Source: Rachycentron canadum (taxonomy: Eukaryota; Chordata; Actinopteri; Carangiformes; Rachycentridae). Taken from it: a stretch of DNA of 64,000 nucleotides. Positions 57,301 to 64,000 of this stretch are shown here, one piece after another. Positions within the stretch are counted from its first letter, which is position 1; the number at the start of each line of letters is the position of its first letter. The position numbers and the translations under genes are program-made. The DNA lies in the NCBI GenBank assembly GCA_038496675.1, contig CM076658.1, positions 11,077,378-11,141,377 on the forward strand, written 5' to 3'. A model generated the notes under the pieces. That model searched no databases. It was not told the DNA's origin and was given only the letters and a program-made list of their open reading frames with translations.

Positions 57301-60300
57301 CAACAGAAGACAGGACAAAGATGTGACCTCTAAATAAATCAATTTAGACTGCTATAAAAACATTGAACAACAGCTAGAACGCTAATATTAATTAAGCTCA
57401 TCATCCATGCTAAATTGTAAGTGTTAGGGTTAGTGAAACAATATGTAATGAAACATTAGGTTCAAACAATGTTTTTTACATAAACTAAACATAGCACATG
57501 GACATGTTCCGACATTTTGTAGGCAAGTATGCAACAAAAATAGAGATTTTGTGATAATGAACAGGGAATTCCGATCATATTACTCATGTTCTAATTTTAT
57601 AGGAATTTATAATATAACGTGCATGTTGTACTTTCTGTACACCAGTGACAAGCACACAGATATTGTTTAGTAAAAAAAACATACAATAACAAAATGCAGA
57701 ATCTACTGTTCGCACCAAGTTCACCTTGTGTTTGGGTCCACAATACGTCTGTCTGCTTCCTGTGTTTGTATCATCTTTATCGTCTTCTCTCAGTCAGCAC
57801 TGATACAATCTGTCACTTGCATAACTTGAACCAGGGGAAAGCTTACACATGTCGAACAAGTCTGATGGCATAACCCAGAGAGTCAATACACACATTAAGC
57901 CACATTCCATATATGAACCTGGCCTGATTTTCTCTCAGTGGAGTGATGAACCCCTGCCTCTAACTACAAAGGTTAGGTTCAGTGTGGCAGTCCTCCCTTC
58001 AATTAAAACTTCTAACCTGCCCATGTAGAAGGTCTCAGTGGATTTTGACACACTTCAGTGAAGCTTCACACACTTTATTTTTCTCACTAAATGAGCATTA
58101 TAATTAGCTGCTATATAATAGATTAGAAACATTCATCTCGTCAAGTGTTTTACCATATCTATACTACCACTATATATAATTTCTTATTTCTGTCAAAGTT
58201 AAACTGTATATAAACCAAGGTCAGACTGCATTTTTTCTCATTGATTAATGAGATAGGGACAGATACATAGACAAACTGAAAACAGCTGTCTGATGCAAGT
58301 ATCAAATCTGTGAGGGTGTTAAGTTGAATGTTAAAAAAAAGAAAAGATTTTTTAACACATTCTGATCTAAAAATGACAAGTAGTTCAGTCTGGCATTATT
58401 TGTCCTTGGCACTACAGTAGGCAGGAAACTGACAGAATACAATAAAATATTTCTGCTTCTAGGAGGTAACACATATATTTTCAAGATTATTTCTCTCTTT
58501 CCTTCCTGGGAATCTGTGAACTCAAAGTTAATCTGAGAGCTAAGATCTTAGTGTCCTCTTTGGCCTGACTGGTCCTGCGCGTTAATGGACATTTGACCTA
58601 ATGTAAGAAACGCATAATCCAAATCAATTTGAACTAAGATGAAATCATTTTACAAATAAACTCATTACAACATGAATAAATGTCAAGCTTATTGAGCTGA
58701 TAGCATTTGCTTCTGAAAAGCTAGCTGTACATTTAAACGCCTTAAGATATCTATGAAGTTTTTTGCATCTATTTACACACTATTAGACCTGGGCAAACAA
58801 ATCACCTGTGGATCGGTTACTTCTGTGTTGAGTTTTAAGACTATTTTCAAATTCACCATAAATTAATAGTGTTAATTGGAAAACATCCAGTGTTACATTG
58901 AATTTCGAAAGACAGAACAACTTGTCACCCTTTGATCAGAACATGTATTTAATTAATCTCATTCGCTTTTGTAAATCTTGTTGCTATTTGTAGAAAATAA
59001 AACACACATTTGATACCAATATTGGGACCAGCGTCTCATATTTATATTCTCATATTTCAGAGTGAAAAATCCTGAAACATTGAGTTTGGTGTTGTGTTCC
59101 TCCAACATAGAGGTGAGTCTTATTGCAACATCATGCAGTCAGACCTGCTGTGGAACAATTATCTTGCTCATGATTCAAACTCAATTTAAAACTATACTTG
59201 ACTTTTGAGTTTCAAAGCCCTGCATGTTATGTTCTTTCAACAACTAAAACTTTAATACATAGTGAATGAGGGTGAGGGGCACTCGTATGCACAGTGCATA
59301 CACCTACAGCTGTTTACTAGTTACAGGGGAGCACCGGTGCCATTTCACTGAGAGCTGAGGAAGTTTAGCTGAAGGCAGTGCCACTGGCACAACCACATTC
59401 CCATTCAGACCTGCTGCTGACTACTAACAACTAACTCTGATCAAATGTACTGCTCAGATCATGTCTGTGGGACAACACAACCAAATAACTATACATCTTT
59501 CTATTGTTCAGCACAGCTCTCAACACTAAATTGATCTCACTGCTAAGTTGCAGTAAATAAGTAAGTCTTATAATTTTTGTTAAGAACATTTAATCATTTT
59601 CTTAGTAGAAAATATAATCTGGACAGCATTATTTTCCCTTGTGAACATATTACCTGTCACAAATTTGTAGTATATACACATAATTTCAAGGACACAGGGT
59701 TTAATAAAGTGTCAGTGTGCACTCAGTAAACCTGTTTTGCAATACACTCCATGGTCCACAGTAACCATGGTGTTAAGCAATATTTTCTCAGAAGCAGCTT
59801 GCAATCGTTCTTATTTATTGTTTGATTTTAGATCCTAAAATACAAAACTCTACCAGACTGAAATTGTTTTTGGATATAGAATCAGACTATCACCACGTCG
59901 CCTTCCTGTCTCATCAACATTTACCATTACCATGATTTACCTGGGTGAGGAGTAGGAAAGGCTTTAAAATAAAAAGGAGAGTGATGGTTGTTTATATGCA
60001 GTGCCTCAAGTGGAGGGCAGTGAAGGGAGACTATGCACAGCACAGGGAGACACAAGAGATGCAGGGGGAGATTGACGAGTGAAATCAGCAGCGTGATTAA
60101 TGTGACAACCTTTAAGAAAAGGTTATGGATCCAGAGGGAACACAAATGTCTGTAGGACATTGAGGAGAAGCAGAGTGGCGAAAAGGGCAGAAGTCAAGTC
60201 AGGTGCAAAATTAGAGGAATACCCTGTTCTCATGGGGTACTGTACTCTGTACTGTGTTTAGGAGACGACTCCCAGAGATATTCTTCTCAATGATTGGTAT

Positions 60301-63300
60301 GTTTTACATCTAGAGTGGAGGTACTGAATATTATTACAGTGATTTTAAACACACTGCCCTACTCCATCATCATTATTTCGAATCACAATGATTCATAATA
60401 TCTTGTCAGTAAGGGAATTTAAAACATGCACACTTAACAGGCATGTTTTGAGGGACAATTCTGTAATCCTAAGTATCATCAGTATTTGTCTATATTGTTA
60501 TTTATGTTATCATTACTTAAAGTGCAGTAATAAAAAAGGTAAAAAGAAAAATACTCACCAATACTTACCATAACAATGTTTACTTACTAGTCAAGAGAAA
60601 CTGCAAGGTCAACAGCAAACTTCATTGCTTTACTCACCAATAACTGAAAGAAAGAAAGAAAATACTGTACATTGCTCAGAGTCTTAAAATGCCAATGGTG
60701 AAATAAACAGCATAGAGTGTACAACCAGGAATGCAGCAGTAATTTTAAAATTAATATAAAAATCACAATAACATTAAAACAACAGAACACAATTAAATGT
60801 GACAGTTATCTCATAAGTGTGAGATTCAATGGTGTTAACACACACACACACCATCTATCACACTATGTCCATCGTATTACATCCCAACATCACTCAAACC
60901 TGTTGTTGTACTAGGGCATGAGTTGCCTTTACTCATTCACTGCTCACTGTTTCTTTTGCTCTAAACAACTTTTGTGTTCAGCTCAGAGACATATTGTTTT
61001 GCTTTTTCCCATTGTCTAGGCCACCCTTAATCACCTGCAACAACATCCAACTCCCACACATGAATGTCTTAATGAGAGGATTCAGTTCATCCACTTCCAA
61101 ACACCATGTGCTCAGCCTGAAAGTACAATGTCCCTTTTAGCAGCCTGCAATCAGGGAGAAGCAGTGGGCTGAAATCGTGTCATTGAGGCTAATTGTGGGC
61201 AATTAAAAGCCACTTGCCTGTTGCACTGATATGTGCTGGGGATAAAATGTGGTGCCCAGACTGTTCATTTGTGCTGCATGTGTTTAGAGGGTGTTGCACT
61301 GACAATAGAGACAGGACTGTTTTTTTGTTTTGTTTTGTTTTTTTGGCCAGGCTAATGGTGTGGCTCTGTAGCAATGGAAATGTCAAGCATTAGGTGGTTC
61401 CACTTTCCGCTTTGGTCCATATCTAACAAATACTGAATCGAACAGCCGTGAAATTTTAGAAAGGTGGTTCAAAGGATGAATCTTATTCTGGCTTTGGTCA
61501 TCCCTCGACTTTTCACCTTTTTACAAGTTGACATTTGTGCCATGAAATCAGGTACATGCGTTCCCCTCAGAAGCAACTGCAATAAACCAATTCTCTTACT
61601 TTTCAGTCGGTGCCATCCTCAGGTCAAAACATTTTTCTGTTCAGCAAAAACTACAATGACATTCCCATCAACGTTCGTTGTATGGTGTCATCAGTGCTAA
61701 TTCACGAATGTCTGGATGTAAACACAAACTAAGATGGTGAACCTGGTAGATGTCATACCACAAAGCCTCGCACAGCTGTAGGCTCTCAAGCTGTGTATAT
61801 AGTTAATAGAAACTCTGTGATATACTTAACTTTAAGATAGTAACCTTCAGAAAAAATCAGCTTACTAAATTGCTCTTTGCTACCAGAAAATGTGCAAAGG
61901 TAATTGCATTTCAGGAAAAAACAGGGTAATGAAGAATTAAGTAAACGCAGACTGACTGTTTTGAATGTACCTTATTGGCAGTTTTCCAGTGCAAACATTT
62001 AAAAAAGGACCTCCAAATAAGTAAGTAGTATAAATTTGTGATTGGGGTGAGTTGTTTCCTTAAAAGTATCTCTTTAGCAATTTGTTAAGAAAATTGAACT
62101 TATAGCTGAAAAAAAAGCAAATTGCTGTAATATTGCTGTATTGACTGGTACGTTTTTTCCTAAATGTATCAAATATGTCTTTCATGCATGTATTCGGCAA
62201 AAGCCGTTCATATTCATTAACTGCATCTATTTAAATTACACCAAGCTTTAATATTCCTGTCTGCGGCCGCTCCTTCATCTGCTCTACTCATCATTCCTTG
62301 CTTTAGTTTCCATTTTTATCCATACTTTCAAATTCCTCTTCCATCTCTGTATAATGACCCCTATTAAGTTTGTGCTCCAGTGAAGACTGGCTGCTGGGGC
62401 TGCTGCTGTAGAGATGAGTATTCTGGGGCAGGATAAGTTGCGATGTGCCTCCTATCCATTATTGATCTATGATTAACTAGAGTTCAGCTGGGTTCTCGAC
62501 TTCAACACGCTAAAACAGACTGGGAAAATCTTGGCCAAGAGATGAGACTCTGTCATGCTGTTGCTATACAAAACAGTACAATATTAACACGTATCAAAGC
62601 TGCTTCCTATGGTATTTACTGTAGATTTTAACATCTACTGGAGAGCAGCATCACAGTGTAAACCTCTCACTGTGTTTTTGATAGCGAGTGTGAAATGACT
62701 ATGGGGTGGTATTGATGATAACACAGGCCAGAGGTAAGAGATGCCTGTTAGCTTGCCCTCTCCCTCTTCGACAACCATCCGTATCACTCCGGGAAAGCCT
62801 CCTTAAGACAGCTCCACAGGCCCGCTGATGCTGATGCATTTTGACACTGATGGTGCACACAACTGACCTTTGGGCTGTCGAGTGCACTCAAACAACACTT
62901 GCTGCATGTGTTTATGTCCCAGAGACAGTCTAATGAGGATGTATCTGCAGTCAGCCAACTCCAGGAGCAAGTGCCAGGATACAGCTGCTGCCACCAGGGC
63001 TCTAATCACAGCTTCTTGCCTGACTCACACTGGGTAACATTGTCAGTGATGGCATTCTCGCGGCAGTGTTAGGACAAATCTCCAGATAAACTCCAGACAT
63101 ATTTTTGGGACAGTCAGATAATATTGCCATTTGCACATGAATACACCAAAACATTTCACTGTTTTGTTGTGTGCACTCATCCCAATTCAGGTTTGTGTGA
63201 TATGAAAAATGCACTCCTATGCATAGATAGCGGTACATTCACTGTTAGGTTGACATACAAGGAACATGAAGAAGTTTGAGTGAGTTTGGAGAAATGGGTG

Positions 63301-64000
63301 GAACGTGGGTAAATAAAGAAAAACATGAGACACAAATTGTTGGTCTCTTAAGGTGGAAAAACACACCACACCCAAAGATACTAGATGAGCAATCACATAA
63401 AAGCAATAAAAGCAGCAGATCCCAATATTGGAGAAGCTATGACACACAGAATGTTTGAATTTTTGCAGCCAAAGTAATTAATCACTCATGAAAATCAACT
63501 AATCATTTAATTGACTCTCTCTGGTCTAAAACTGATTTTCCCATCACACTCTTCATATACATTGAGTGCAGGCATAGACTCTAATCATTCCCACGATGTG
63601 TTTTTGAGTACAGCTGATTTTTCATGAAGTAAGGACAAAAATTGAACAGGAGGAAGTCAAAAGACAAATACAGAGAAGAGACCAAACAGCATGTTTTCCC
63701 CTCAAAAAAGCAACATGAATAAAGTTGTGGCAAAATATTCTACTGAGTGCACAATTTCTGAATCCCAGAAGCCTGAAGGACAAGCAGGTATAAGCACAGG
63801 GGAGTGTGTTTGTGGAGCTCTTTTATTTTCACTTCTGGGTGAGTCTGTGTGGATGTTTTTTTTTGTTGTTGTTTTTTTTTTTTTTTGCAGTGCTGAAGCA
63901 ACTGATGCAGCACTGAGAGCAGCTTTGGAGTCAGTGTGAAATCTCAGTGCCACACTCTACTTTATCTGCCCAGACTTTTCCCTAGGGATGGTGGGGGGGG
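57301..64000. other. hs6st3 intron 1, segment without recognised genes
   Basis: AT-rich to the right edge. A possible reverse fragment of the old teleost repeat sits at about 61720-61795 (AAACTAAGATGGTGAACCTG, then ACAGCTGTAGGCTCT), and a T-rich run at 63855-63886. No gene recognised. Confidence 0.5.

Larger units (their letters stand above)
14210..64000 (+). other. hs6st3: hs6st3 intron 1 (partial, at least 49.8 kb)
   Basis: Everything right of the exon 1 donor. HS6ST3 exon 2 is long and very conserved (RDPVSRYLSEW, LANNRQVRMLADLSLVGCYNL) and would be unmistakable; no reading frame in the window carries it. A giant first intron is a feature of HS6ST3 in other vertebrates. The intron is AT-rich with scattered old repeats and no second gene that I can support. 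Confidence 0.85.

Noticed and set aside
63475..63530. Possible further fragment of the element at 31654 (words like ATTAATCACTCATGAAAATC).
   Set aside because: Too short and too AT-rich to tell from chance.
1..64000. tRNA, rRNA, microRNA hairpins, CRISPR arrays, retroviral or prokaryotic genes.
   Set aside because: I read for these on both strands and saw no convincing candidate. Small RNAs in introns cannot be excluded without folding and alignment.

Overview
This is a piece of a vertebrate nuclear genome, almost certainly a teleost fish. It has intron-split genes with GT/AG borders, long AT-rich introns, many microsatellites, and decayed copies of repeat types common in fish (a Tc1-like transposon, L2-type LINE 3' ends, short non-autonomous elements). 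There is no operon structure, CRISPR array or prokaryotic gene.

Two protein-coding genes lie head to head. Minus strand, 365-10765: the first 19 coding exons of uggt2 (UDP-glucose:glycoprotein glucosyltransferase 2, the folding sensor of the endoplasmic reticulum). The exons join in frame without a break into the N-terminal 722 residues, about half of the protein. The gene runs off the left edge, so the catalytic GT24 domain and ER-retention tail are outside. Plus strand, 13665-14209: coding exon 1 of hs6st3 (heparan sulfate 6-O-sulfotransferase 3, a Golgi type II membrane enzyme). No exon 2 was found in the remaining 49.8 kb, so from 14210 to the right edge the window is hs6st3 intron 1. As I recall it, UGGT2 and HS6ST3 are also neighbours on human chromosome 13q32, so this looks like conserved synteny.

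Layout: 1-10765 uggt2 exons and introns, with a degraded Tc1-like element in intron 5. 10766-12850 is the intergenic region, holding the uggt2 promoter side and a GATA microsatellite. 12850-13664 is the probable hs6st3 leader, rich in CpG and upstream ATGs. 14210-64000 is hs6st3 intron 1, with L2 LINE fragments, two diverged copies of a fish element facing each other, at least three copies of another fish repeat, and simple repeats. The two genes do not share a pathway; both act in the secretory system (ER glycoprotein quality control and Golgi heparan sulfate modification).

I found no previously undescribed system. The most testable observations are a duplicated splice donor in uggt2 exon 6 that would add five residues in frame, a long U tract directly after a weak donor at exon 14, a cluster of upstream ORFs before the hs6st3 start, and a 156-codon open frame of unknown meaning deep in the intron.
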